A DNA stretch of 64,000 nucleotides from Megascapheus bottae (lineage: Eukaryota; Chordata; Mammalia; Rodentia; Geomyidae). The stretch is taken from the NCBI GenBank assembly GCA_024803745.1, contig JANJXV010000048.1, positions 5,512,501 through 5,576,500 on the forward strand. The letters run 5' to 3'. Under the pieces are notes generated by a model. It did not search any database. It saw nothing but the letters and a program-made list of their open reading frames with translations, and was not told the DNA's origin. Below, piece by piece: positions 24,893 through 36,460 of the stretch (position 1 is the first letter of the stretch; every line of letters begins with the position of its first letter). Position numbers and translations under genes: made by a program.

Positions 24893-26085
24893 ATGTTTAG
24901 GGTTAGGATTAGGGTTAGTGTTAGGGTAAGGGTAAGGGATAGTTTTAGTGATAGGATTAGGGTTAAGGTTGGGTTTAGCGTTAGGGTTACTGTAAGGGTA
25001 AGGGTTAGGGTTAGGGTTAAGTTTAGGGTTAAGTTTAGGGTTAGGTTTAGGGTTAGGGTAAGGGTTAGGTTTAGGGTTAGGGTTAGGTATAGGGTTAGGG
25101 TTAGGGTTAGGGTTAGGGTTAGGGTTAGGGTAAGTGTTAGGGTTAGGGTTAGAGTTAGGGTAAGGTTTGGGTTAGAGTTAGGGTTAGTTTTAGGGTTATA
25201 GTAAGGGTAAGGGTTAGGGTTAGGTTTAGGGTTAGGTTAATGCTTAGGGTTAGGGTTAGGGTTAGACTAGGGGTTAGGGTAAGAGTAAGTGTTAGGGTTA
25301 GGGTTTGGGTTAGGGTTAGGGTAAGGGTAAGGGTTAGCGTTAAGTTTAGGGTTAGGGTAAGGGTTAGGTTAAGGGTAAGGGTTAGGGTTAAGGTTACGGT
25401 TAGGGTTAGTTTTAGGGTTAGGGTTAGGGTTATGGTAAGGGTTAGGATTAGGTTTAGGATTAGGTTAGGGTGAGGGTAAGTGTTAGGGTTAGGTTTAGGG
25501 TTAGTGTTATGTTTCAGTTTAGGGTTAGGGTAAGGGTAAGGGTTAGGGTTAGGGTTAGGGTAAGGGTAAGGGTAAGGGTTAGGTTTAGGATTAGGGTAGG
25601 GTTAGGGTAAGGGTTAGGGTTAGGGTTAGGGTTAAATTTAGGTTTAGTTTTAGGGTTAGGGTAAGGGTAAGGGTTGGGGTTAGGTTTAGGGTTAGGTTTA
25701 GTGTTTGGGTTAAGGTTAGGGTTAGGGTAATGGTTAGGGTTAGGTTTAGGGATAGGATTAGGGTTAGGGTTAGGGGGTACGGTTATGGTTAGGGTTAGGA
25801 TTAGGTAAGGTTTATGGTTAGGGGTTAGGGTTAGTGTTAGGGTTGGGTTAAGGATTAGGGTTAGGGGAAGGGTTAGTGTTAATGTTAGTGTTAGGGTTAG
25901 GTTAAGGGATAGGGTTAGGGTTTGGGTTGGGGTTAGGATAAGGGTTAGGGTTAGGGTTAGGCTTAGGGTAAGAGGAAGTGTTAGTGTTAGTGTTAGGGTT
26001 AGGGTTAGGTTTAGGGTTTGGGTTAAGGTTAAGTTTAGGGTTAGGGTAAGGGTAAGGGTTAGGTTTAGTGTTAGGGTTAGGGGTT
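24893..26085 (+). repeat. Family 1 type A-like unit, copy 2 of 11113-12299
   Basis: 1193 bp, one hexamer longer than its counterpart because of the six-unit run at 25095-25130. One substitution lies near 25584. Confidence 0.75.
25095..25130 (+). repeat. Intact six-unit TTAGGG run
   Basis: Six uninterrupted TTAGGG units, among the longest I found. Four or more intact GGG tracts with TTA loops is the sequence class known to fold into G-quadruplexes and to bind TRF1, TRF2 and POT1. Copy 1 has five units here. Confidence 0.9.
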
Positions 26086-28595
26086 ATGTTTAGGGTTAGG
26101 ATTAGGGTTAGGGTTAGGGTAAGTGTAAGGGATAGGTTTAGTGATAGGATTAGGGTTAAGGTTGGGTTTAGGGTTAGGGTTACTGTAAGGGTAAGGTTTA
26201 GGGTTAGGGTTAAGATTACGGTTAAGGTTAGGGTTAGGTTTAGGGTTAGGGTAAGGGTTAGGTTTAGGGTTAGGGTTAGGTATAGGGTTAGGGTTAGGGT
26301 TAGGGTAAGGGTTAGGGTTAGGGTTAGGGTTAGATTTAGGGTAAGCGTTAGGGTTAGAGTTAGGGTTAGTTTTAGGGTTAGGGTAAGGGTAAGGGTTAGG
26401 GTTAGGTTTAGGGTTAGGTTAAGGCTTAGGGTTAGGGTTAGGGTTAGGGTAGGGGTTAGGGTAAGAGTAAGTGTTAGGGTTAGGGTTAGGGTTAGGATTA
26501 GGGTAAGGGTAAGGGTTAGGGATAAGGTTAGGGTTAGGTTTAGGGTTAGGGTTAGGGTAAGGGTAAGGGTTAGGATTAAGGTTAGGGTTAGGGTTAGTTT
26601 TAGGGGTAGGGTTAGGGTTATGGTAATGGTAAGGATTAGGTTTAGGATTAGGAAAGGGTGAGGGTAAGTATTAGGGTTAGGTTTAGGGTTAGGGTTAGGT
26701 TTCAGGTTAGGGTTAGGGTAAGGGTCAGGTTTGTGGTTAGGGTTAGGGTTAGGGTTAGGTTTAGTGTTTCGGTTAAAGTTAGGGTTACGGTAAGGGTTAG
26801 GGTTAGGGTTAGGGTTAGGTTTAGGGTTAGGTTTAGGGTTAAGGTTAGGGTTAGGGTTAGGGTTAGGATAAGGGTATGCATTAGGGTTAGGGTTAGGGTT
26901 AGGTTTAGGATAAGGGTAAGGTTTAGGGTTAGCGTTAGGGTAAGGGTAAGAGTTATGGTTAGGGTTAGGGTTAAGGTAAAGGTAAGAGTTAGGGTTTGGT
27001 TTAGGGTTAGGTTTTCGGTAAGGGTTAGGGTTAGGTTTAGGGTAAGGGTAAGGTTTAGGTTTAGGTTTAGAGTTAGGGGTAGGGTAAGGGTAAGGATTAA
27101 GGTTAGGGTTAGGGTTAGGTTTACGGTTAGGGTAAGGGTAAGTGTTAGGTTTAGGGTTAGGGTAAGGGTTAGGGTTGGGGTTAGGTTTAGGGTTATGGTA
27201 AGGGTAAGGATTAGGATTAGGATTAGGTTAGGGTTAGGGTAAGATTAAGGGTTAATGTTATGTTTAGGGTTAGGATTAAGTTTCAGGTTAGGGTTAGGGT
27301 AAGGGTAAGGGTTGGGGTTAGGGTTAGGGTTAAGGTAATGGTAAGGGTTAGGGTTAGGTTTAGGGTTAGGGTTAGGGTTAGGGTTAGGGTAAGGGTAAAA
27401 GTTAAAGATAAGTTACGTTTATGGTTAGGGTTAGCGTTAGCTTAAACGTAAGTGTTAGGGTTAGGTTTAGGGTTGGGGTTAGGGTAAGGGTAAGGGTTAG
27501 GTTTAGAGTTAGGTTTAGGTTTTAGGTTAGGGTTAGGGTTAGGGTTAGGGAAAGGATAAGGGTTAGGGTAAAGGTTAGTTTTAGGGTTAGGTTTAGGGTT
27601 AAGGTTAGGGTTAGAGTAAGGGTAAGCGTTAGGGTTAGGTTAGGGTTAGGTTTGGGGTTAGGGTTAGGGTTAGTGTAAGGGTAAGGGTTAGGGTTAAGGT
27701 TAGGGTTAGGGTTAGGTTTCGGGTAAGGATTAGGTTTAGGGTTAGAGTAAGGGTAAGGGTTAGGGCTAGGATTAGGGTAGGGTTTAGGGTAAGAGTTAGG
27801 GTTAGGGTTAGGTTTAGGGTTAGGGTTAGGGTAAGGTTAAGGGTAAGTTTTAGGTTTAGGTTTAGGGTTAGGGTAAGAGTAAGGGTAAGGGTTATGGTTA
27901 GGTTTAGTGTTAGGGTAAGGGTTAGGGTTAGGTTTAGGGTTAGGTTTAGGGTTTCGGTTAGGGTTAGGGTTAGGGTTAGGGTAAAGGTAAGGTTTAGGGT
28001 TAGGGTAATGGTTAGGATTAGGGTTAGGTTAAGGTTTATGATTGGGGTTAAGTTTAGGGTTAGGGTTAGGGTAAGAGTAAGGGTTAGGGTTAGGGTTAGG
28101 GTAAGGGTTAGGGTTAGGGTTAGGGTTAGGGGTTACGGTTACGGTTAGGTTTAGCTTTAGGGTTAGGGTTAGGGTAAGGTTTAGGGTTATGGTTAGGGTA
28201 ATGGAAGGGTTAGATTTAGGGTTCAGGTAAGGGTAAGGGTTAGAGTTAGGGTGAGGGTAGGGTTATTTTTAGGGTTAGGGTTAGGGTAAGGGTAAGAGAT
28301 AGGGTTAGCGATAGGGTTAGGGTTAGGTTTAGGTTTAGGGTTAGGGTTAGGGTTCGGGTTAGGGTTAGGGTAAGAGTGAGGGTTAGGCTATGGTTAGGTT
28401 TAGGTTTGGGGTTAGGGTTAGGGTAAGGGAAAGGATAAGTGTTAGGGTTAAGGTTAGGTTTAGGGTTAGGGTTAGGGTAAGGGTAAGTGTTAGGGTTAGG
28501 GTTAGGGTTAGGGTTAGGTTTAGGGTTAGGGTTCGGGTTAGGGTTAGTGCAACGGTAAGGGTTAGGGTTAAGGTTAGGGTTAGGGTTAGGGTTTT

Positions 28596-28626
<31 letters not shown>

Positions 28627-29589
28627 CTAAGGGTTAGGGTTAAGGTTAGGTTTAGGGTTAGTTTTAGATTTAGGGGTAGGGTTAGGGTAAGGGTAAGTGT
28701 TAGGGTTAGGATTAGGGAAGGGGTTAGGGTAAGGGTTAGGGTTAGGGTTAGTTTTTGGGTTAGGGTTAGGGAAATGGTAAGTGTTAGTTTTAGTGTTAGT
28801 GTTAGGGTTAGGGTAAGGGAAAGGATTAGCGTTAGGGTTAAGTTTAGGGTAAGGGTTAGGGGTAGGGTTAGGGTTAGAGTTAGGGTTAGGGTTAGTTTAA
28901 GGGTATGGGTTAGGGTTAGGGTTAGGGTTAGGGTTACAGATAGGGTGAGGGTTAGTGTAACGGTTAGGGGTAGGGTTAGGGTTAGAGTTACGGTTAGGGT
29001 TAGGTTTAGAGTTAGGTTTAGGGTAAGGTTAGAGTTAAGGTTAGGGTTAGGGTTAGTTTTAGGGTTAGGGTTAGGGCTAGGGTAAGGGTAAGGGTTAGGG
29101 TTAGGATTAGGGTAGGGTTAGGGTAAGGGTTAGGGTTAGGGTTATTGTTAAGGTTAGGTTTAGTTTTAGGGTTAGGGTAAGGGTAAGGGTTGGGGTTATG
29201 GTTGGGGTTAGGTTTAGTGTTTGGGTTAAGGTTAGGGTTAGGGTTACGGTTAGGGGTTATGGTTATGGTTAGGTTTAGGTTTAGGTAAGGGTTCTGGTTA
29301 GGGGTTAGGGTTAGTGTTAGTGTTGGGTTAAGGGTTAGGGTTAGAGTAAATTTTAGGGTGAGGATAAGGGTTAGGGTTAGTGTTAGGGTTAGTGTTAGGG
29401 TTAGGTTAAGGGTTAGGAGTAGGGTTATGTTTGGGGTTAGGATAAGGGTTAGGGTTAGGGTTAGGCTTAGGGTAAGAGTAAGTGTTAGTGTTAGGGTTAG
29501 GGTTAGGTTTAGGTTTAGGGTTTGGGTTAAGGTTAAGTTTAGGGTTAGGGTAAGGGTAAGGGTTAGGGTTAGGGTTAGGGTTAGGGGTT
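26086..29589 (+). repeat. Family 1 composite unit, copy 2 of 12300-15803
   Basis: Same net length as its counterpart (3504 bp), but reached by one hexamer gained near 26290-26320 and one lost near 29375. It includes the diverged patch at about 27395-27454. Confidence 0.65.
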
Positions 29590-30580
29590 ATATTTAGGGT
29601 TAGGATTAGGGTTAGGGTTAGGGTAAGGGTAAGGGATAGGTTTAGTGGTAGGATTAGGGTTAAGGTTGGGTTTAGGGTTAAGGTTAGTGTAAGGGTAAGG
29701 GTTAGGGTTAGGGTTATGATTAGGGTTAAGGTTAGGGTTAGGTTTAGTGTTAGGGTAAGAGTTAGGTTTAGGGTTAGGGTTCTGTATAGGGTTAAGGTTA
29801 GGTTTAGGGTTAGGGTAAGGGTTAGGGTTAGGGTTAGGGGTAGAGTTAGGGTAAGTGTTAGGATTAGGGTTAGGGTTAGGGTTAGGGTTAGGTTTAGTGT
29901 TGGGTTTAAGGTTAGGTTTAGGGTAAGGTTTAGGGTTAGCGTTAGGGTTAGGTTTAGGGTTAGGTTTAGGTTTAGGTTAGGGTTTGTGTTAGGGTTAGGG
30001 TAAGGGTATGTGTTAGGGTTAGGGTTAGGGTTAGGGGTTAGGGGTTACGGTTAGGGTTAGGGGTAGGGTGAGGGGTAAGGGTTAGGGTTAGGGTTAGGGT
30101 TAGGGTAAGGGTTAGGGTTACGGTTAGGGAAAGGATAAGGCTTAGGGTTAAGGTTAGATTTAGGGTGAGGGTTAGTGTTAAGATTAGGGTTACGGTTAGG
30201 ATAAGGGTAAGGGTTAGGGTTAGGTATTGGTTTAGGGTTAGGGTAAGGGTGAGGGATAGGGTTAGGGTTAGGGTTAGCGTTAGGTTTAGTGTTGGGGTTA
30301 AGGTTAGGGTTAGGGTAAGGGTTAGGGTTAGGGTTAGGAATAGGTTTAGGGTAAGGTTAGGGTTAGGGTTAGGGTTAGGGTTAGGGTAAGGGTATGTGTT
30401 AGGGTAAGGGTTAGGTTTAGGTTTAGGGTTAGCGTTAGGCTTAGGCTAAGTGTTTGAGTTAGGTTTAGGGTTAAGGTAAGGCTAAAGGTTAGGGTTAGGG
30501 TTAGTGTTAGGTTTAGGGTAAGGCTTAGGGTTAGGTTTAGGGTAACGGTTAGGTTTAGGGTTAGGGTTAGGGTTAGCATT
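29590..30580 (+). repeat. Family 1 partial unit at the end of copy 2
   Basis: Carries the same ATATTTAGGG landmark as 15804. It ends where copy 2 stops matching and joins unrelated array sequence beginning GCATTAGGTTAAGGG. Confidence 0.65.
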
Positions 30581-31657
30581 AGGTTAAGGGTAAGGTTTAG
30601 GGTTAGAAAGAGGGTTAGGTTTAGTTTTACGATAAGGGTAAGGGTTAGGGTTAGGGTTATGGTTAGGGTTCGTGTTAGGGCTAAGGTTTTGGGTTAGGGT
30701 TAGGGTTAGGTAAGGGTTAGGGTTAGGGGTTAGGGTTAGTGTTAGGTTTGGGTTAAGGGTTAGGGTTAGGGTTAGGGTTAGTATAAGGGTTAGGGTTAGG
30801 GTTAGGGTAAGTGTTAGTGTTAGGGTTAGGGTAAGGGTTAGGGTTAGGGTTAGGGGTTAGGGTTACGGTTAGGGTTAGGGGTTAGGGTTAAGTTTAGGGT
30901 AGGGTAAGGCTTAGGGTTAGGGGTTAGGTTTAGTGTTAGGGTTGGGTTAAGGGTTAAGGTTAGGGATAGGGTTAGGGTTAGGGTTAGGATAAGGGTTAAG
31001 GTTAGGTTTAGGGTTAGGGTAAGAGTGTTAGTGTTAGTGTTAGGGTTAGGGTTAGGGTTAGGGTTAAGGTTAGGGTTAAGGTTAGGATAAGAGTATAGGT
31101 TAGGTTTAGGTAAAAGGTTAGGTTTATGGTAAGGGTGAGAGTTAGGGTTAGGGTTAGGGTTAGGTTTAGGGTTAGGTTTAGGGTTAGGGTTAGTGTAAGG
31201 GTAAGGGTTAGGGTTAAGGTTAGGGTAAGGGTGAGGTTTAGGATTAGGGTAGGGGTTAGGGTAAGGTTTAGGGTTAGTGTCAGTGTTAGGTTTAGAGTTA
31301 GGCTTAGGGTTAGTGTAAGGGTAAGGGTTAGGTTTAGGTTTAGGGTTAGGGTTAGGGTAAAGGTAAGGGTTAGGTTTAGCCTTAGGGTTAGGGTAAGGGT
31401 TAGGGTTAGGGTCAGGGTTAGAGTTAGGTTTAGGGTTAGGTTAATGGTAGGGTTAGGGTTAGGGTTAGGGTAAGGCTTAGGGTTAGGGGTTAGGCTTAGG
31501 GTTAGTGTAAGTGTTAGGGTTAGTGTTAGGGTTAGGGTTAGGGTTAGGGTAAGCGTTTGGGATAGGGTTAGGGTTAGGATAAGGGTAAGTGTTATGTTTA
31601 GGGTTAGGGTTAGGGTAAGGGTAACGGTTAGGGTTAGGGTTAGTTTTAGGGTTAGGG

Positions 31658-31688
<31 letters not shown>

Positions 31689-33760
31689 AAGGGTTAGGGT
31701 TAAGGTTAGGGTTAGGGTTAGGGTTAGGGTTATGGTTAGGGTAAGGGTAAGGGTTAGGGTTAAGATTAGGGTTAGGGTTAGTTTTAGGGTTAGGGTTAGG
31801 GTTATGGTAAGGGTAAGGATTAGGGTTAGGATTAGTTTAGGGTTAGTGTAATGGTTAGGGTTAGGTTTAGGTTTAGGGTTAAGTTTCATGTTAGGGTTAG
31901 GGTAAGGTTAAGGGTTGGGGGTAGGGTTAGGGTTAGGTTTAGTGTTTCGGTTAAGGTTAGTGTTACGGTAAGCGTTAGGGTTAGGGTTAGGGTTAGGTTT
32001 AGGGTTACGGTTAGGGTTAGGGTTAGGATAAGGGTATGAGTTAGGGTTAGGGTTAGGGTTAGGTTTAGGGTAAGGGTAAGGTGTAGGGTTAGCCTTAGGG
32101 TAAGGGTAAGAGTCAGGGTTAGGGTTAGGGTTAAGGTAAGGGTAAGGGTTAGGGTTAGGGTTAGGGTTAGGTTTATGGTAAGGGTTAGGATTAGGTTTAG
32201 GGTAAGGGTAAGATTTAGGGTTAGGTTTAGGGTTTGTGTTAGAGTAAGGGCAAGGGTTGGTTAGGGTTAGGGTTAGGTTTAGGGTTAGGGTAAGGGTAAG
32301 GGTTAGGTTTAGGGTTAGGTTAAGTGTTAGGGTTGGGGTTAGGATTAGGTTAGGTGTTAGGGTAATTGTAAGTGTTATTTTAGGGTTAGGGTTAGGATAA
32401 AGTTAAGGGTTAGGGTTAGGGTTAGGGGTTAGTGTTAGGGTTAGGGTTAGGGGTTAGGGTTGGCGTTAGGGTTAGGGTAACGGATAGGGTTAGGCTTAGG
32501 GTTAGGGTTAGGGTTAAGGTAAGGGTAAGTGTTAGGGTTAAGGTTAGGGTTAGGTTAGGTTTAGGGTTAGGGTTAGGGTAAGGTTAAGGGTTAGGTTTAG
32601 GATTAGGGTTAGGGTTAGGGTAAGGGTTAGGGTTAGGGTTAGCTTTAGGTTTAGGGTTAGAGTAAGGGTAAGGATTAGGGTTAGGGTTAGGGTTAGGTTT
32701 GGTGTTTTGGTTAAGGTTAGGGTTAGGGTAAGCGTTAGGGTTAGGTTTAGGGTTAGCGTTAGATTTAGGGTTAGTGTTAGGGTAAGGGTATGTGTCAGGG
32801 TTAGGATCAGGGTTAGGTTTAGGGTAAGGGTTATGGTTAGATTTAAGGTAAGGGTAAGGTTTAGGGTTAGCGTTAGGTAAGGGTAAGGGTTAGGCTTAGG
32901 GTTAGGTTTAGGGTTACGGTTAATGTTACGGTTAAGGTAAGGGTAAGTGTTAGGGTTAAGGTTAGGGTTAGGTTAGGTTTAGGGTTAGGGTTAGGGTTAG
33001 GGTAAGGTTAAGGGTTAGGGTTAGGATTAGGTTTAGGGTTAGGGTAAGGGTTAGGGTTAGGGTTAGCTTTAGGGTTAGGTTTAGAGTAAGGGTAAGGATT
33101 AGGGTTAGGATTAGGGTTAGGTTTAGTGTTGGGGTTAGGGTTAGAGTTAGGGTTAGGGTTAGGGTTAGGGTTAGGGTTAGGGTTAGATTTAGGGTTAGGT
33201 TAGGGTTAGGGTTAGGGGTAGGTTTAGGGTAAAGGTAAGGGTAAGGGTAAGGGTTAAGGTTAGGTTTAGGTTTAGCGTTAGGGTAAGTGTAAGGGTTAGG
33301 GATAGGGTTAGGGTTAGGGTTAAGGTTAGTGTTAGGGTTAGGGTTAGGGTAAGGGTTAGGGTTAGGTTTAGGGTTAGTGTTAGGTTTAGGGTTACGTTAG
33401 GATAAGGGCAATTGTTAGGGTTTGGGTTAGGGTTAAGTTTAGCCTTTGGGTTAGGGATAGTGTTAGGGTTAGGGTTAGGTTAAGGGTAAGGGTTATCTTT
33501 AGGTTTAGGATTAGGGTAAGGGTAAGTGTTAGGGTTAGGTTAGGGTTAGGATTAGGGTAAGGGTTAGGGTTAGGGTTAGGGTTAGGGTTAGGTTTGGGGT
33601 AAGGGTTAGGGTTAGGTTTAGGGTAAGGGTAAGTTTTATTGTTAGGGTTAGGGTTAGGTTTTTGGTAAGGGTAAGGGTTAGGTTTAGTGTAAGGGTTAGG
33701 GTTAGGGTTAGGTTTCGTGTTAGGGTAAGGATTAGAGTTAGGGTTAGGGTAAGGTTAGGC
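30581..33760 (+). repeat. Transitional, diverged family 1 array
   Basis: Degenerate TTAGGG with no recent duplication that I could find. Family 1 marks persist in diverged form: TTTAGTGTTTCGGTTAAGG at 31938 and TTTGGTGTTTTGGTTAAGG near 32697. The marks of family 2 start only at its right edge. No gene is seen; the open frames here, including a 291-codon one on the - strand, are pure repeat translation. Confidence 0.7.
33147..33182 (+). repeat. Intact six-unit TTAGGG run
   Basis: Six uninterrupted TTAGGG units between TTAGAG and TTAGAT. It is among the longest intact runs I found and a candidate G-quadruplex and shelterin-binding site. Confidence 0.9.
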
Positions 33761-34880
33761 TAGGGTTAGCATTAAGGTTAGGGTTAGGGTTAGGGTAAGG
33801 GTAAGAATTTGGGTTAGAGTTTGGGTTTGGGTAAGGGTTAGGGTTAGGGTTAGGGGTAAGGTTAGGATTAGGGTAAGGGTAAGGGTAAGGGTTAGGTTTA
33901 GGGTTAGGGCCAGGGTTATTGTTAGGGTAAGGGTTAGGGTTGGTGTTAGGGTTAGGTTTAGGGTTTGGGTTAGGGTTACGGCTAGGGTAAGGGTAAGGGA
34001 TCGGGTTAAGGTTCGTGTTAGAGTTAGGATTATGGTTAGGGTTAGGGTCAGGGGTAGGGTTAGTGTAAGGGTTAGGGGTTATGGTTAGGGTTAGTGTTAT
34101 CTTTAGGGTTGGGGTTAGGGTTAGGTTTAGGTTTAGGGTTAGGGTAAAGGCAAAGTTTAGGGTTAGGGTTAGGGTTAGGTTTAGGGTTCGTGTTAGGGTT
34201 AAGTTTAGGGTTAGGATAAGGGTAAGAGTTTGGGTAGAGTTTGGGTTTGTGTAAGGGTTAGGGTTAGGGTTAGGGGTAAGGTTAGTTTTAGGGTTAGGGT
34301 AAAGGTAAGGGTTAGGTTTAGGGTTAGGGCCAGCGTCATTGTTAGGGTCAGGGTTAGGGTTAGTGTTAGGGTTAGGTTTAGGGTTAGGGTTAGTATTAGG
34401 GTTAGGGTCAGGGTAAGGGTTACGGTTAGGTTTAGCTTTACGGTTAGGGTAAGGGTAAGGGTTAGATTTAGGGTTAGGGTTAGGTTTACGGTTAGGGTTA
34501 TGGTTATGGTTAGGGTAAGGATAAGGGTTAGGGTTAAGGTTAGGTTTAGGGTTAGGGTTAGGGTTAGGGTAAGGATAAGGGTTAGGGTTAAGGTTAGGGT
34601 TAGGATTAGGGTTAGGGTTAGGGTTAAGGTTAGGGTTAGGGTTAGGGTAAGTTTTAGTGTTAGGTTTAGGGTTAGGTTTTTGGTAAGGGTAAGGGTTAGG
34701 GTTAGGGATAGGGTTAGGTTTAGGTTTAGGGTAAGCGTAAGTGTTAGGGTTAGGGTTAGTGTTAGTGTAAGGTTTAGGGTTAGGGTGAGGTTTCGTGTTA
34801 GGGTAAGGATCAGAGTTAGGGTTAGGGTAAGGTTAGGTTAGTGTTAGCATTAAGGTTAGGGTTAGGGTTAGGGTAAGGGT
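33761..34880 (+). repeat. Family 2 unit, first copy (about 1.1 kb)
   Basis: Opens with GGTTAGCATTAAGG, then AAGAATTTGGG at about 33803 and the CC-containing mark GGGCCAGGG at 33907. About 420 bp later come AAGAGTTTGGG (34225) and GGGCCAGCGTCATTG (34327). The same order and the same 420-bp step recur at 34881/35301 and 40371/40791. Confidence 0.75.
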
Positions 34881-35504
34881 AAGAATTTGGGTTAGAGTTT
34901 GGGTTTGGGTAAGGGTTAGGGTTAGGGTTAGGGGTAAGGTTAGGGTTAGGGTTAGGGTAAGGGTAAGGGTTAGTGTTAGGGTTAGGGCCAGGGTTATTGT
35001 TAGGGTAAGGGTTAGGGTTAGTGTTAGGGTTAGGTTTAGGGTTTGGGTTAGGGTTACGGCTAGGGTAAGGGTAAGGGTTAGGGTTAAGGTTCGTGTTAGA
35101 GTTAGGATTATGGTTAGGGTTAGGGTCAGGGGTAGGGTTAGTGTTAGGGTTAGGGGTTAGGGTTAGGGTTAGTGTTATCTTTAGGGTTGGGGTTAGGGTT
35201 AGGTTTAGGGTTAGGGTTAGGGTAAAGGCAAGGTTTAGGGTTAGGGTTAGGGTTAGGTTTAGGGTTAGTGTTAGGGTTAAGTTTAGGCTTAGGATAAGGG
35301 TAAGAGTTTGGGTTAGAGTTTGGGTTTGTGTAAGGGTTAGGGTTAGGGTTAGGGGTAAGGTTAGTTTTATGGTTAGGGTAAAGGTAAGGGTTAGGTTTGG
35401 ATCAGAGCTAGCGTCATTTTTAGGGTCAGGGTTAGGGTTAGTGTTAGCGTTAGGTTTAGGGTTAGGGTTAGGGTTAGGATTAGGGTTAGGGTCAGGGTAA
35501 GGGT

Positions 35505-35990
35505 TACGGTTAGGTTTAGCTTTACGGTTAGGTAAGGGTAAGGGTTAGATTTAGGGTTAGGGTTTGGTTTACAGTTAGGGTTATGGTTAGGGTTAGGGTA
35601 AGGATAAGGGTGAGGGTTAAGGTTAGGTTTAGGGTTAGGGTTAGGGTAAGGATAAGGGTTAAGGTTAAGGTTAGGGTAAGGGTAAGGGTTAGGGTTATAT
35701 TACCGTTAGGTTTAGCGTAAGGGTTAGGGTTAGGTTTAGGGTTAGGCTTAGGGTTAAGTTTAAGGTTAGGGTAAGGGTAAAGGTTAGGGTTAGGATTAAG
35801 GGAAGTGTTAGGGTTCGCGTTAGGGTAAGGGTAAGGGTATGTGTTAGGGTTACGGTTAGGGTTATGTTTATGGTTACGCTTAGGGTTAGGGTTAGGGTTA
35901 GGGTAAGGGTATGTGTTAGGGTTAGGGTTAGGGTTAAGGTTAGGGTTAGGGTTAGCGTTAGGGTAAGGGTAAGGGTTAGGCTTAGGGTTA
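35505..35990 (+). repeat. 485-bp tandem duplication, unit 1
   Basis: Marks repeat exactly 485 bp downstream: GGTTTACAG 35571/36056, TACCGTTAGG 35701/36186, ATGTTTATGGTTACGC 35864/36349. The offset is constant across about 300 bp. Since 485 is not a multiple of 6, the hexamer register shifts by one base between the units. Confidence 0.8.
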
Positions 35991-36460
35991 GGGTTAATAT
36001 AAGGGTGAGGGTTACGGTTAGGGTAAGGGTTAGATTTAGGGTTAGGGTTAGGTTTACAGTTAGGGTTATGGTTAGGGTTAGGGTAAGGATAATGGTGAGG
36101 GTTAAGGTTAGGTTTAGGGTTAGGGTTAGGGTAAGGATAAGGGTTAGGGTTAAGGTTATGGTAAGGGTAAGGGTTAGGGTTAGATTACCGTTAGGTTTAG
36201 CGTAAGGGTTAGGGTTAGGTTTAGGGTTAGGCTTAGGGTTAAGGTTAAGGTTAGGGTAAGGGTAAAGGTTAGGGTTAGGATTAAGGGAAGGGTTAGGGTT
36301 CGCGTTAGGGTAAGGGTAAGCGTATGTGTTAGGGTTACGGTTAGGGTTATGTTTATGGTTACGCTTAGGGTTAGGGTTAGGGTTAGGGTTAGGGTTAAGG
36401 TTAGGGTTAGCGTTAGGGTAAGGGTAAGGGTTAGGCTTAGGGTTAGGGTTAATATAAGGG
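35991..36460 (+). repeat. 485-bp tandem duplication, unit 2
   Basis: Second unit of the pair. After the ATGTTTATGG mark it has lost 30 bp (five hexamers): the next shared mark GGGTTAATATAAGGG is 455 bp, not 485 bp, from its partner. It is present once only in the related block at 41475. Confidence 0.8.

Larger units (their letters stand above)
16796..30580 (+). repeat. 13.8-kb tandem duplication, copy 2
   Basis: Colinear, direct repeat of copy 1. Matching ends near 30582, where copy 2 reads GGTTAGCATTAGG while the end of copy 1 continues as GGTTAGGTTTAGAG into copy 2. Differences from copy 1 include loss of the 54-bp block, single-hexamer gains or losses at several places, about two dozen substitutions, and one single-base insertion near 30250 (GGGTGAGGG against GGGGAGGG near 16461). 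That insertion is the only length change I found that is not a multiple of 6. Confidence 0.9.

Noticed and set aside
2941..30580. Transposon or retroelement as the cause of the 13.8-kb duplication
   Set aside because: There are no terminal inverted or long terminal repeats, no target-site duplication and no coding content; the segment is telomeric repeat throughout.
31014..31889. 291-codon Leu-Thr frame on the - strand
   Set aside because: CTA-ACC repeat translation of the C-rich strand. The alternating hydrophobic pattern is not evidence of a membrane protein.
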